Assembly: GCF_047338595.1 (NCBI RefSeq)
Contig: NZ_JBLFBO010000009.1
Location: 70,178 to 134,177 of the forward strand
DNA length: 64,000 nt
DNA from: Nitrospira_D sp019636945
Lineage (GTDB): Bacteria; Nitrospirota; Nitrospiria; Nitrospirales; Nitrospiraceae
Reading direction: 5' to 3'
This document shows, one piece after another, positions 51,427-60,299 of this stretch (within the stretch, counting starts at the first letter, position 1; each line of letters begins with the position of its first letter). A program made the position numbers and the translations under genes. The notes under the pieces were generated by a model. The model was given only the letters and a program-made list of their open reading frames with translations. It made no database searches and was not told the DNA's origin.

Positions 51427-52656
51427 ATGGCCCAGACACGCGTTGTCATCATCGGAGGAGGATTCGGCGGATTGACCGCTGCTCGCGCCCTACGCCATGC
51501 CGATGTCATCCTCATCGACCGCACGAATCACCACGTCTTTCAACCTCTCCTCTATCAAGTGGCAACAGCCGCTTTGTCTCCGAGCGATATCGCCTGGCCT
51601 CTCCGTACCGTCTTTCGCGCGCAGCAGAACGTGCGCGTGGTGATGGATGACGTGGTCGCGATTGACCGAACCGCCCGGGTGGTTCTCCTGAGGGACAGCG
51701 CACCGATACGCTTTGATACCTTGGTTGTAGCGCCAGGTTCCCAGCATGCCTACTTCGGGCACGACGACTGGGAACCGTTTGCGCCAGGGCTGAAAACCAT
51801 GCGCGATGCCGTCCAGCTCCGTGAACGAATGTTGCTCGCATTTGAGCAAGCGGAACAGCGGAGAGCCGAGACCGGCGCGCAGGATCGTCTCACCTTCGTC
51901 ATCGTTGGAGGAGGACCCACCGGCGTCGAGATAGCCGGCGCACTGGCTGAAATTGGACGAAAGGCTATGGGACCAGACTATCCGCACCTTCGCCTCGATG
52001 ATCTGTCCATCCTCCTCGTAGAGGCAGGACCTCGCATTCTGCCAGGTTTCGACCCGACGCTCTCGACAAAAGCAGTGACGGCTCTCTTACGCAAAGGCGT
52101 CACGGTCAGACTCAATAGCCCGGTGCAAGCGATCCATGCTGAAGGCCTAACGATCGCAGGCGAGTGGATTCACTCGACCAATGTGATTTGGGCAGCGGGC
52201 AACAAAGCCTCACCTCTCTTGGATACACTCCAAGGGCCACAGGATTCCAACGGCCGCGTCAAAGTCCGAGCGGATCTGACGCTCCCAGACGATCCCTGGA
52301 TCTTCGTCATCGGTGATGCTGCCCATTATCAAGGAGATGACGGAACGCCCTTGCCAGGCATCGCACCAGTAGCCATACAACAAGGCCGATATGTGGCCGC
52401 CCTGATCAATCAACATCTCCCTCCGGCAGCACGATCATCATTTATGTATACAGACCACGGAATGTTGGCCACGATCGGTCGCGCCCAAGCTGTGGCACAA
52501 CTGGGGTCGATCCATGCCACAGGACTTCTAGCCTGGGTGCTCTGGTGCTTTGTCCACATTTTCTTCCTCATCGGTTTCCGAAATCGCTTTCGTGTGATGT
52601 CGGAATGGGTCTGGTACTATCTCACCTTCAAACCAGGGGCGAGGGTCCTCTATTGA
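51427..52656 (+). CDS. NDH-2-type NAD(P)H:quinone dehydrogenase, copy 2
   Basis: A 409-residue paralogue of the preceding gene, about two-thirds identical by eye over its length. It has the same FAD (VVIIGGGFGGLTAARALRHA), NADH (FVIVGGGPTGVEIAGALAEI) and second FAD (WIFVIGDAAHYQGDDGTPLP) motifs. It also has the hydrophobic C-terminal stretch WVLWCFVHIFFLIGFRNRFR. The tandem arrangement points to a local duplication. Differences such as Leu/Ala changes around the NADH site could alter NADH versus NADPH preference, but that is not readable here. A lipocalin gene starts 56 bp after the stop. Confidence 0.9.
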   Translation: MAQTRVVIIGGGFGGLTAARALRHADVILIDRTNHHVFQPLLYQVATAALSPSDIAWPLRTVFRAQQNVRVVMDDVVAIDRTARVVLLRDSAPIRFDTLVVAPGSQHAYFGHDDWEPFAPGLKTMRDAVQLRERMLLAFEQAEQRRAETGAQDRLTFVIVGGGPTGVEIAGALAEIGRKAMGPDYPHLRLDDLSILLVEAGPRILPGFDPTLSTKAVTALLRKGVTVRLNSPVQAIHAEGLTIAGEWIHSTNVIWAAGNKASPLLDTLQGPQDSNGRVKVRADLTLPDDPWIFVIGDAAHYQGDDGTPLPGIAPVAIQQGRYVAALINQHLPPAARSSFMYTDHGMLATIGRAQAVAQLGSIHATGLLAWVLWCFVHIFFLIGFRNRFRVMSEWVWYYLTFKPGARVLY

Positions 52657-52712
52657 AGCGCCACAGAACTCTCCCCATAATAATACAGTACGCTCTCTAC
52701 CTGGAGTCTACC

Positions 52713-53273
52713 GTGAGGATTGTCTCCCTTCTTATTCTGACCAGCTGCTCCTTAATCATTGCAACAAGTTGTGCCCCGATCGAGCCGAAACAGTCACTTC
52801 AGACCGCCTCCTCAGTGGATCTATCTCGATACGCCGGAATGTGGTATGAGATCGCTCGGCTCCCCATGTGGTTCCAACGACACTGTATTGATTCACGAGC
52901 AGCGTATACGATCCGTCAGGATGGCAACGTGGGTGTGCACAACGAATGTCTCACCGACCGTGGGACTGTGGACCAGGCCGACGGCGTTGCAACGGTTGTA
53001 GATCACACCAGCAATGCCAAACTGATGGTGACCTTCGACAACTTCTTCGCACGGCTCGTTGGCCCATCACGGGAAGGGAACTACTGGATCCTCGAACTCG
53101 ACCCCAACTACACTGCAGCCATGGTCGGCACCCCTGACCGCCGTTATCTTTGGATTCTGTCGCGCACACCACAACTCGATGACGCCATCTATCAACAGCT
53201 CGTGGCCAACGCTCAACGGCTCGGCTTCCCTGTCGTCGATCTCATCAAGGCGACCTCGCTTCGGGCAAAATAA
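52713..53273 (+). CDS. lipocalin family lipoprotein (Blc-like)
   Basis: A 186-residue protein starting at a GTG at 52713, chosen because GGAG sits 6 bp before it and a lipobox leader follows (LTSCSLIIATSCAP). The lipocalin start motif is RYAGMWYEIARLPMWFQ (the GxW block), then TYxR-like YTIRQDGNVGVHNECLTD, and the second motif NYWILELDPNYTAAMVG. A C-terminal Cys is missing. Bacterial lipocalins bind hydrophobic ligands at the outer membrane and are often stress-induced. It follows the tandem NDH-2 genes on the same strand. Confidence 0.88.
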   Translation: MRIVSLLILTSCSLIIATSCAPIEPKQSLQTASSVDLSRYAGMWYEIARLPMWFQRHCIDSRAAYTIRQDGNVGVHNECLTDRGTVDQADGVATVVDHTSNAKLMVTFDNFFARLVGPSREGNYWILELDPNYTAAMVGTPDRRYLWILSRTPQLDDAIYQQLVANAQRLGFPVVDLIKATSLRAK

Positions 53274-53371
53274 ACCACCCACTCCCCCCCTCTTTGCCCA
53301 CTGTTGACAGGCACCGCTCCGGCGGGTAGGGTTTCTCCTCCCTCATCTCAGAGACCGAGACCCGAAGCACC

Positions 53372-53920
53372 ATGGACGTTCTCATGTTCCTCACTCTGTT
53401 CCTCGTCCTCATTGTCATCATCGGTACGGGTGTCGCGTGGCTCCGTCGAATCAGTCGGACAACTAAAGAGCGGTATCACCAGCATGTCCCTGCCGTTCGC
53501 ATCACCAACTTGTCAACCTTGAAAGCCGAAGACACGATTACCTTCACGCCGGAGTTAGAAAATACGGGACCAGGAGTAGCCTATGACTTCCTCCTTCAGC
53601 TCAGTGGATGGGATGGTACTTTTTCCGTCAAAGCCTTCCACCCCCAAGGCCCTCGCTATCAGACACACTCCGTCCCGATCGTCCTTGGCCCGAACGCGCC
53701 GATCCGCACAAAGCTGTTGAGCCGGTGTTACTTGCGATTGGCCTATCGCGACTGCTGGGAACAGCGATATGAATGTTGGTATCCTGTATCCCAAATCTCG
53801 AACGTAAGCAGCCGCCTTTACACCATCCACATCAATCTCAGTGAACCGGAGTTCACGGAGCCTCATCCATCCGTCAGCACCATGTGGAAGTTGCTTCGCA
53901 GGAATCCTGCCTATCAGTAA
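53372..53920 (+). CDS. hypothetical single-span membrane protein
   Basis: A 182-residue protein with one N-terminal membrane span (VLMFLTLFLVLIVIIGTGVA). A beta-rich extracytoplasmic or cytoplasmic domain follows (TITFTPELENTGPGVAYDFL, LRLAYRDCWEQRYECWYPVS) with three Cys. I do not recognise a family. It stands between the lipocalin gene and msrB, in the same orientation, with about 100 bp and 206 bp gaps. Confidence 0.55.
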   Translation: MDVLMFLTLFLVLIVIIGTGVAWLRRISRTTKERYHQHVPAVRITNLSTLKAEDTITFTPELENTGPGVAYDFLLQLSGWDGTFSVKAFHPQGPRYQTHSVPIVLGPNAPIRTKLLSRCYLRLAYRDCWEQRYECWYPVSQISNVSSRLYTIHINLSEPEFTEPHPSVSTMWKLLRRNPAYQ

Positions 53921-54126
53921 CAACCAAGTTGGTTGGTCGCCCTCACTCCAAGTCGTTGATCTCATTTCTTCTACACCGCATGTTGGGCACTTGCATTCCA
54001 GGCCTGTGCCTCGTACCATTTTCGAGCATTGTTCCACACCTGCGGGGCTTCGATACGTCTGATGTAAGACAACGACGTCCCACTCGACTCTAAAGCAGTG
54101 AGCACAGCATACAAAGGAGATATTCA

Positions 54127-54546
54127 ATGCCGCCTAAACTACAGATTGATCCCATCGTAAAGGTCACCAAGACGGACGAGGAATGGAAGCGACAACTTTC
54201 CACCACAGCCTATCGGGTCTTACGACATGAAGATACGGAGCGAGCATTCGTCAACCCCCTGCACGAGAATCACCAGGCCGGCACGTACTACTGCGCAGGG
54301 TGCGACCTCCCACTGTTTTCGTCTACGCATAAGTTCGATAGCGGGACCGGCTGGCCGAGTTTTTGGCAACCGATCGATCCTCGAGTCGTAGAAACTCGAA
54401 CAGACTTTGCACTCTTTATCCCTCGGACAGAGGTCCACTGTGCCCGATGCGAAGGCCACCAGGGACATGTTTTTAAGGATGGCCCCAAACCCACAGGCCT
54501 CCGATACTGTATCAACGGAGCGGCACTCACATTCTTGGCCGATTAA
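54127..54546 (+). CDS. msrB: peptide-methionine (R)-S-oxide reductase
   Basis: A 139-residue enzyme that reduces the R-form of methionine sulfoxide in proteins, using thioredoxin. Zinc is held by CAGC (about 57-60) and CARC (about 106-109). The substrate block SGTGWPSFWQP is intact, and the catalytic residue lies in GLRYCINGAAL near residue 128. No signal peptide, so cytoplasmic. AAAGGAG precedes the ATG. It has no msrA neighbour here. Confidence 0.96.
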   Translation: MPPKLQIDPIVKVTKTDEEWKRQLSTTAYRVLRHEDTERAFVNPLHENHQAGTYYCAGCDLPLFSSTHKFDSGTGWPSFWQPIDPRVVETRTDFALFIPRTEVHCARCEGHQGHVFKDGPKPTGLRYCINGAALTFLAD

Positions 54547-54693
54547 GCTCCAACGGTTTTCACGCGCCCGCATGACCGGGCCCTACGTAGGACGCACAGG
54601 GAGGCGTCCCACACTCCCAGTGTACCCCCCTGGCACTTGTGATCCGGTTCGCGGTACAATTCCCCACCAAATTATGACCGAGTTCAGAGTGTA

Positions 54694-55974
54694 ATGCTCC
54701 GCTCCATACGATCCTATACGTGGCTTCTCCTTCCCCTCGTTCTACTCTCCTGTGGAAAGGTCGGGAGTCTGTTCGGCTCGACCACCGACCCCTGCGCACT
54801 GGTCACTGTCGAAGAGGCTCAACAGGCGCTTGGGGAGCCAGTAGAAGAAGGGACACCGTCTGAACCCAAAACATGCCTCTTCAAGGCCCATCGGAGTGAT
54901 GGCAATACTGTCACCGTTCAACTCCATGAGAGCTCCGGTCAGGACCGGCGGGCTTGGTTCAACAAGGAGCGACTTCGGCGTGACAGTCGGCTGATCCCAG
55001 GCCTTGGTGAGGGAGCGGTCAGAATCGATTCAGCCTCTCTCTCCCGCCTGACATTTCTGCACGAGGATGAGCTGATCACCGTGATCGTCGCCTCGACAAA
55101 ACAGAAGCACCTCGCTGACGCCGTCACCCGGTTGAGTCGGGCGGTTGCCGAGCGGTATGGTGCCACACTGACCGCGACCATTCCCTCTACGGTCACCAGC
55201 CCCACTGCGGAACAGAATTCACACCAGGAGGCCGGCTCTCGCGTAGCCCCCGTGACACTCACCCAAATACGTCCGGCTCCTGAGGCTCTTCAGGACGGAC
55301 CCAAGAAATCCACGTCCATTGATCCAACGAACCTGATCGGGAGCTGGCATACTCGCGTCTCACGTGGCACGACACAGCATGACCTCCTGCTGGTCATCAA
55401 ACCGAACTTGGAATGGTCGCTCTCGTCGATGATGGAATTTGATGGTATCTTGAATGCCGAATCCGGCTTGTGGTCCCTCGAACGAGCGAACACATTCAAA
55501 GGTCTCGGATGGAAAGGAACCTATCGAATCACCGCACCGAATGCATTTGCCACGACCGGAAGTGTTCAGGCGAATTGGAAGCGGCTCGTAACCGATCAGA
55601 ACCCTGCACGCATTCCGGCTGAACTCTGGAACCTCCGGCGGGAAGCGACGAGTGTGCCTGTCTTCCAACTCAGGACCGTTGACCCTGACCTCATCGGGCA
55701 ATGGGAAGGCTCCGGCACCTATGCCGGCGGTCCTGCCACCTTTGTGTGGGCCATCCAGCCATCGGCAGCGACAGATTTATTAATCGTGGACAGTCTCAAA
55801 GGAACCGTTCAATTGAAGGACGGACTTCCTCAACTGCACCCGGCACAGAAAAAGCAACAACGTGTGAGCGTGATCGCCTTCAACGATCATGGATTTACCA
55901 CCACGGACGGAAAAACCAACCTCAAATGGAATAAACTGCAACAACCACAATCCACAGAAACCCGTCAGCTCTAG
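54694..55974 (+). CDS. DUF3558-like lipoprotein, two-domain
   Basis: A 426-residue protein with a lipobox leader (LLLPLVLLSCGKVGS, Cys near residue 20). The N-terminal part DPCALVTVEEAQQALGEPVE and PKTCLFKAHRSDGNTVTVQL resembles DUF3558, a domain of exported lipoproteins. A Ser/Thr/Pro-rich linker follows around residues 160-200. The second half has two similar LIGSWHTRVSRGTTQHDLLL and LIGQWEGSGTYAGGPATFVW repeats, probably small beta domains. Function unknown. The next gene starts 19 bp downstream. Confidence 0.65.
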   Translation: MLRSIRSYTWLLLPLVLLSCGKVGSLFGSTTDPCALVTVEEAQQALGEPVEEGTPSEPKTCLFKAHRSDGNTVTVQLHESSGQDRRAWFNKERLRRDSRLIPGLGEGAVRIDSASLSRLTFLHEDELITVIVASTKQKHLADAVTRLSRAVAERYGATLTATIPSTVTSPTAEQNSHQEAGSRVAPVTLTQIRPAPEALQDGPKKSTSIDPTNLIGSWHTRVSRGTTQHDLLLVIKPNLEWSLSSMMEFDGILNAESGLWSLERANTFKGLGWKGTYRITAPNAFATTGSVQANWKRLVTDQNPARIPAELWNLRREATSVPVFQLRTVDPDLIGQWEGSGTYAGGPATFVWAIQPSAATDLLIVDSLKGTVQLKDGLPQLHPAQKKQQRVSVIAFNDHGFTTTDGKTNLKWNKLQQPQSTETRQL

Positions 55975-55992
55975 CAATGACGACCATCGATC

Positions 55993-56925
55993 ATGCCAGG
56001 ATTACCTCGTATGACTGAACCAACTGAGTATATTGGCTTCGTCGGGATCGGCCGGATGGGTGCCAATATGGCCCGTTGTCTCCATGAACGCGGCTTCCAT
56101 CTGACATCGGTCTACGATCTCCATTCCGCAGCCGCCGTTGACCTGGCGAATGAACTTCGTGTCTACCCGGCACAGACACCGGCTGAGGTTGCCGACCGCT
56201 CATCCGTCATCATCACAGTGGTGTCAGATGATACGGCGATGCATGCGATCTTCTCTGCAACCGACCAAACCAGTCTCTTCGGCAACGCTCGAGGTCGTCT
56301 CTTTGTCAATTGCGCCACCCTCTCTCCCAGGACCCATCAAGATATTGATGGTTTGGTCACGGAGCGAGGGGGACTCTGCCTTGAAGCCTGCATGGCAGGA
56401 AGTATCACTCAGGCTAGGAAAGGCACCCTATACCTCATGTGCGGAGGCAAGCGCGAGGCTTTTGCTCGTGCAGAGAGCATCCTTGGCAAGCTCGCAACGA
56501 CAGTCCGCTACATCGGTCCAGCCGGTGAAGCGGCAAAGATCAAGGCCCTGGTGAATATGGTGATGAACAGCAATACCGCTGCATTGGCGGAAGGACTTGG
56601 GCTCGGAGCGGCGCTTGGAATCGACCTCACCCTCCTGCGCGACGTGTTTAGTCAAACAGGTGCCGCGTCACGAGTCTTGGAAACGGACGGAGAAGACATG
56701 CAACAACGTGCGCACGACTGTTACTTTTCTGCTGCCCATGCCGCAAAGGACTCCGCCATCGCCCTCAACTTGGCTAAGAATCTCGGCCTTTCGCTCCCCG
56801 TGGCAGAAGCAACCCTTGCTCAATATCAACGGTTGATCGTACAGGGAAAAGGTGAGCTCGATAAATCTGCAGTTGCCGAGCTAACTTTCGTTGATCGTCT
56901 TGGATCCTCACCTACACATGGCTGA
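55993..56925 (+). CDS. NAD(P)-dependent beta-hydroxyacid dehydrogenase (3-HIBADH family)
   Basis: A 310-residue enzyme (ATG 55993, or 56011) of the 3-hydroxyisobutyrate/tartronate-semialdehyde/glyoxylate reductase family. The Rossmann motif is GFVGIGRMGANMARCLHERG. The middle FVNCATLSPRTHQDI is the substrate region, EACMAGSITQARKGTLYLMC carries the conserved Gly/Ser site, and the catalytic Lys is in GEAAKIKALVNMVMNSN (about residue 184). It oxidises or reduces a short beta-hydroxyacid with NAD(P); the exact substrate is uncertain. Confidence 0.9.
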   Translation: MPGLPRMTEPTEYIGFVGIGRMGANMARCLHERGFHLTSVYDLHSAAAVDLANELRVYPAQTPAEVADRSSVIITVVSDDTAMHAIFSATDQTSLFGNARGRLFVNCATLSPRTHQDIDGLVTERGGLCLEACMAGSITQARKGTLYLMCGGKREAFARAESILGKLATTVRYIGPAGEAAKIKALVNMVMNSNTAALAEGLGLGAALGIDLTLLRDVFSQTGAASRVLETDGEDMQQRAHDCYFSAAHAAKDSAIALNLAKNLGLSLPVAEATLAQYQRLIVQGKGELDKSAVAELTFVDRLGSSPTHG

Positions 56926-57020
56926 TCGCAATACCCTGCTCTGTGGAATCAATTTGGATGGATCATTGGAAAATCCGTGGGAACAGGACAGGAAGAGCTG
57001 TCGTCTAGGTCAATGAATCT

Positions 57021-57596
57021 CTAGACTTGAAAGAACTGCCTGACATGCTCGACCGGCACACAACCGACGAGCAAGTCACCATCCGACGACACAAGGAGTG
57101 GCACTCCGTTTTGACCAGTCGCATGCCAGGCGGTTTCCCATTTCTGAGCAAGCACCTGGTTCTGCCCATCACCCTTCTCCACGACATGCTCCCCTGCCAA
57201 TTCCTTCAATACCACCGGATCAGAAATGTCTCGCCCCTCGCACCAGAAAGCTCGGTACGTTCGCCGAACAAAATCCATCCCCACCCGTGGTTCCTTTTGT
57301 AAGAGCATGATCGCTTGTTCAATCGCCGGAAGCGTATTCGGTTTTCCAGGTGGTAACGCAATCGGCAATCCTGGAGCCAGCCGCTGCACCATCGTCACTT
57401 CATGTCGAAGCTCCGCACCTAATGAGCCGCTCCACGGCTTCATGGGACGCGGCAACTGCGGTGCATGCTGGACTCCGCGCCACTCGCAACGGTCGATCAC
57501 ACCGACATCATGCAGTCTTTCGTGCAGGGCGTAACAGAACGGACAGTTAAAGTCACTATAGAGGATCACGCGATCAGCTGGAGAATAAGGGACCAT
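57021..57596 (-). CDS. DsbA/HCCA-isomerase family thioredoxin-fold protein
   Basis: A 191-residue cytoplasmic thioredoxin-fold protein (no signal peptide), start at 57596. The redox motif is DFNCPFCYALHERLH (CPFC, residues ~18-21), followed by a helical insertion typical of DsbA-like and FrnE/2-hydroxychromene isomerase proteins. A cis-Pro loop follows in NGVPLLVSSDGDLLVGCVPV. It could catalyse disulfide or isomerisation chemistry; the substrate is not known. It is transcribed on the minus strand, downstream of the hybrid kinase gene. Confidence 0.82.
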   Translation of the reverse strand: MVPYSPADRVILYSDFNCPFCYALHERLHDVGVIDRCEWRGVQHAPQLPRPMKPWSGSLGAELRHEVTMVQRLAPGLPIALPPGKPNTLPAIEQAIMLLQKEPRVGMDFVRRTYRAFWCEGRDISDPVVLKELAGEHVVEKGDGQNQVLAQKWETAWHATGQNGVPLLVSSDGDLLVGCVPVEHVRQFFQV

Positions 57597-57672
57597 ACAC
57601 GCCACTCTACCGAACTGGCGAGCGAGAATCTACCTCCTTTTACCTGCCGTGGAAGCGCACTGTGATTGGGAG

Positions 57673-59604
57673 CTAAGTGGAGGGCTGTCGTAACAATTCC
57701 TGAAGACCAGCCCGTAGGGCCGGCAGCGTGAGCGGCTTGGTCACCACCTTGTCCATACCAGCCTGGCGACACTTCTGAGCATCTTCGTCGGAGGCATGAC
57801 CGGTAAGCGCCATGATCGGGAGATGATTGAGTGCCCCTTCCTCACGACGGCGAATTTCGCGTGTCGCTTCATACCCATCCATTTCGGGCATCTCACAATC
57901 CATCAAAACAATATCATATGCAGTTCGCGTAATAGCCTCTACCGCTTCCCGTCCTGTACGCGCCACTTCGACCTGGTAGCCTAACTTTTGCAAGAACTTG
58001 CAGGCTACAACTTGATTGATTTCGTTGTCATCCGCGACCAATACCCGCTTCGAGATCCCCTGCTCACTGAAAGCGGATTGATCCGTCCCGACTGATAATG
58101 TACTGGCCTCCCGATGGATCGCCGGAAGTAGATTAGTGGTGTAGCTGAAGGTGCTGCCTTCGCCGAACCGGCTTGAGACCGAGATGGTTCCTCCCATCAG
58201 TTCGACAAGCTGGTGACAAATCATGAGGCCAAGCCCGGTCCCGCCGAATCTTCTTGCGGTGGACGCCTCGGCCTGGGCATAGGCCTTAAACAATTGAGCC
58301 TGTTGTTCAGTCGTTAACCCGATACCCGTATCACGGACACTCCATTGCAACACCACCGTGTCCGTGTTTTCAGACAGCCTGGGTTTCACAGCGACGGCAA
58401 TCGTAACGCCTCCCTGTTGTGTGAACTTGATCGCATTCCCCACAAGATTGAACAGGATCTGCCTCAACCTGATTGGATCACCACGAAACTCCTCCGGCAC
58501 GTCCGATTCAATCTCCACGGCAACAGTCAGACCTTTCTGAGCAGCCAACCCATCCGTTAAGGTGGTGACATCTTGAATGAGTCCTCGCAGATTGACATTG
58601 GCCACCTCTAAGGTCATCTTCCCGGCCTCAATTTTTGAAAAATCCAGAATATCGTTGACCAATGTCAGTAACGCTTCCGCGGAGCGATGCATCGTCTCGA
58701 TAAGCTCTCGTTGTTGGTCGGTTAACGAGGTATCTTGAAGGAGCTGCGTGCATCCCAGCACACCATTCATGGGCGTCCGCAACTCATGACTCATGGTTGC
58801 AAGAAAGATCCCCTTCGCCCGTGCCGATTCCTCCGCCGCTTCCTTGGCACGACGCAACGCGACATCCGAGGTAATATCGAGCCCATATGCACGGATCAGT
58901 TCAAGATCTCGGAGGGGAAAAAACGACCACGCGATGACACGATCCCCCACAAGATGTTCAACCCGAGGCAAAGACACACCAGTAGAGAGACACTCCTGAA
59001 GCATGGCCGGAAGATGTTCTGGAAACATCACCTCAATCCCGGCATCGAGCAGCCCACACCGTCCCATCAAATTCAACATGCCTGTGTTGGCATAGAGCAT
59101 GGCACCCGTCGCATCAAACTCTACGATAGGGTTGGGCGCATCCTCGGCCAGTCGTGCCGCTCGTTGCACATCACGTTGAACTTCCATCGCATCGGTCAAG
59201 TCACGAACGATCACGACGCCTCCGACAAACACTCCCTGTTGTACTCGAGGCCAGAAGGAGAGTGACAGCTCAAATTGAGTTCCATCCTCGCGAGTCCATA
59301 TATGAGAAGGAATCACAACGAGCTCTCCGGTACTTCTCATTCTGGTGAACGGGCATTCTGAAGTAGTGCCCTCCCCTACGGCGAGACAGCCCATTAAGTC
59401 GTGAAACCCTATCCCGATCGCCGTGCGTGTTCGTCCGACCAATTGCTGTGCCTCGCCATTCAGCAGCCCAATACGATTGTCATGGTCGAGGAAGAAGATA
59501 GCCTCAGGGACCGCTTCCCACAAGAAGCGAGCATCATCACCGGTCAGGACGTTCAGTGGTCCGTTCCCAGAATTCGAGGGAGCACTATTCATGGAATCCG
59601 TCAT
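57673..59604 (-). CDS. hybrid sensor histidine kinase with PAS domains and receiver
   Basis: A 643-residue soluble kinase. Two PAS domains (~30-140, IGLLNGEAQQLVGRTRTAIG; ~150-260) precede the HisKA site ATMSHELRTPMNGVLG with the phospho-His near residue 275. The HATPase block has the N-box LFNLVGNAIKFT and G-box RFGGTGLGLMICHQLVELMG. A C-terminal receiver domain follows, with VLADDNEINQV and the phosphoacceptor in IVLMDCEMPEMDGYEA (near residue 566). With no membrane span, it senses a cytoplasmic cue through the PAS domains. Its phosphorelay partner is not adjacent. Confidence 0.93.
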   Translation of the reverse strand: MTDSMNSAPSNSGNGPLNVLTGDDARFLWEAVPEAIFFLDHDNRIGLLNGEAQQLVGRTRTAIGIGFHDLMGCLAVGEGTTSECPFTRMRSTGELVVIPSHIWTREDGTQFELSLSFWPRVQQGVFVGGVVIVRDLTDAMEVQRDVQRAARLAEDAPNPIVEFDATGAMLYANTGMLNLMGRCGLLDAGIEVMFPEHLPAMLQECLSTGVSLPRVEHLVGDRVIAWSFFPLRDLELIRAYGLDITSDVALRRAKEAAEESARAKGIFLATMSHELRTPMNGVLGCTQLLQDTSLTDQQRELIETMHRSAEALLTLVNDILDFSKIEAGKMTLEVANVNLRGLIQDVTTLTDGLAAQKGLTVAVEIESDVPEEFRGDPIRLRQILFNLVGNAIKFTQQGGVTIAVAVKPRLSENTDTVVLQWSVRDTGIGLTTEQQAQLFKAYAQAEASTARRFGGTGLGLMICHQLVELMGGTISVSSRFGEGSTFSYTTNLLPAIHREASTLSVGTDQSAFSEQGISKRVLVADDNEINQVVACKFLQKLGYQVEVARTGREAVEAITRTAYDIVLMDCEMPEMDGYEATREIRRREEGALNHLPIMALTGHASDEDAQKCRQAGMDKVVTKPLTLPALRAGLQELLRQPST

Positions 59605-59814
59605 AGGTATGCGCGAGAGACCTTCGAACCTCCATTCTATCGGCAGAACCGGAGATCCCCTAAAGTCTCACTAGCCGTCATCTCTAGCCCATAGTGTTCG
59701 TTTCTGTGGATTGATACCGATTGCATGACCGCATGCTCCTTCGCGTAAAGTTTTGCTCGTACCCTCCGATAAGTCACACGACGGGGCATACTAGAATCGC
59801 CAAGGGAGGTGTCT

Positions 59815-60168
59815 ATGATATCCGCCATACACACCGCGCTCTCGAGCCTGACCGCCTTTGGGAAACAGATCGAAGTCGTGGCGCACAATGTCGCCAACCT
59901 CAACACCGACGGTTTCAAGAAATCCCGAACAGAGTTTGTGGAAGTCCAGACCGGAGGAGTCCTTCCCGTGGTTCAGAAAGACCATGCAGCGGGCCCAACG
60001 GTGCTACGAGATACAGGCGGGAATCAGTTCCCCGTCGAGCTTTCCAATGTTGATCTTGGTGAGGAGACCGTACACCAGATGCTGGCTCAACGAAGCTTTG
60101 AAGCCAATCTTCAGACTATCAAGACTGGTAATGCGTTGCTCGGCAGCGTCCTCGACATCAAGAAGTAG
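59815..60168 (+). CDS. orphan flagellar basal-body rod-like protein (FlgC type)
   Basis: A 117-residue protein; the ATG at 59815 has GGGAGG 5-6 bp upstream. The N-terminus carries the rod signature VAHNVANLNTDGFKKSRTEF, and the C-terminus the axial coiled coil EETVHQMLAQRSFEANLQTI followed by KTGNALLGSVLDIKK, as in FlgC/FlgE/FlgG. FlgC itself is 130-150 residues, so the middle is shortened. In flagella these proteins form the periplasmic rod or hook. No other flagellar gene is within the window, so it may be an escaped or reassigned paralogue. Confidence 0.75.
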   Translation: MISAIHTALSSLTAFGKQIEVVAHNVANLNTDGFKKSRTEFVEVQTGGVLPVVQKDHAAGPTVLRDTGGNQFPVELSNVDLGEETVHQMLAQRSFEANLQTIKTGNALLGSVLDIKK

Positions 60169-60299
60169 GGCCACATCGGCCTTCTATATCGAGTGGTGCT
60201 GCCGGAGCGGTCAGAGCTGAGACATCACCCGGCTCTTCCTCAATTGGAATATTTCTTCGGACATAGCATTTTTCTCTCCCACTGTGCTATGTCCGGCTC

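Noticed and set aside
53930..54127. A minus-strand frame with Cys-rich CKCPTCGVEE stretch between the 182-residue gene and msrB
   Set aside because: Its start and reading frame run through the antisense of the 53372-53920 gene and it lacks a ribosome site. The motif is not a recognised zinc finger.
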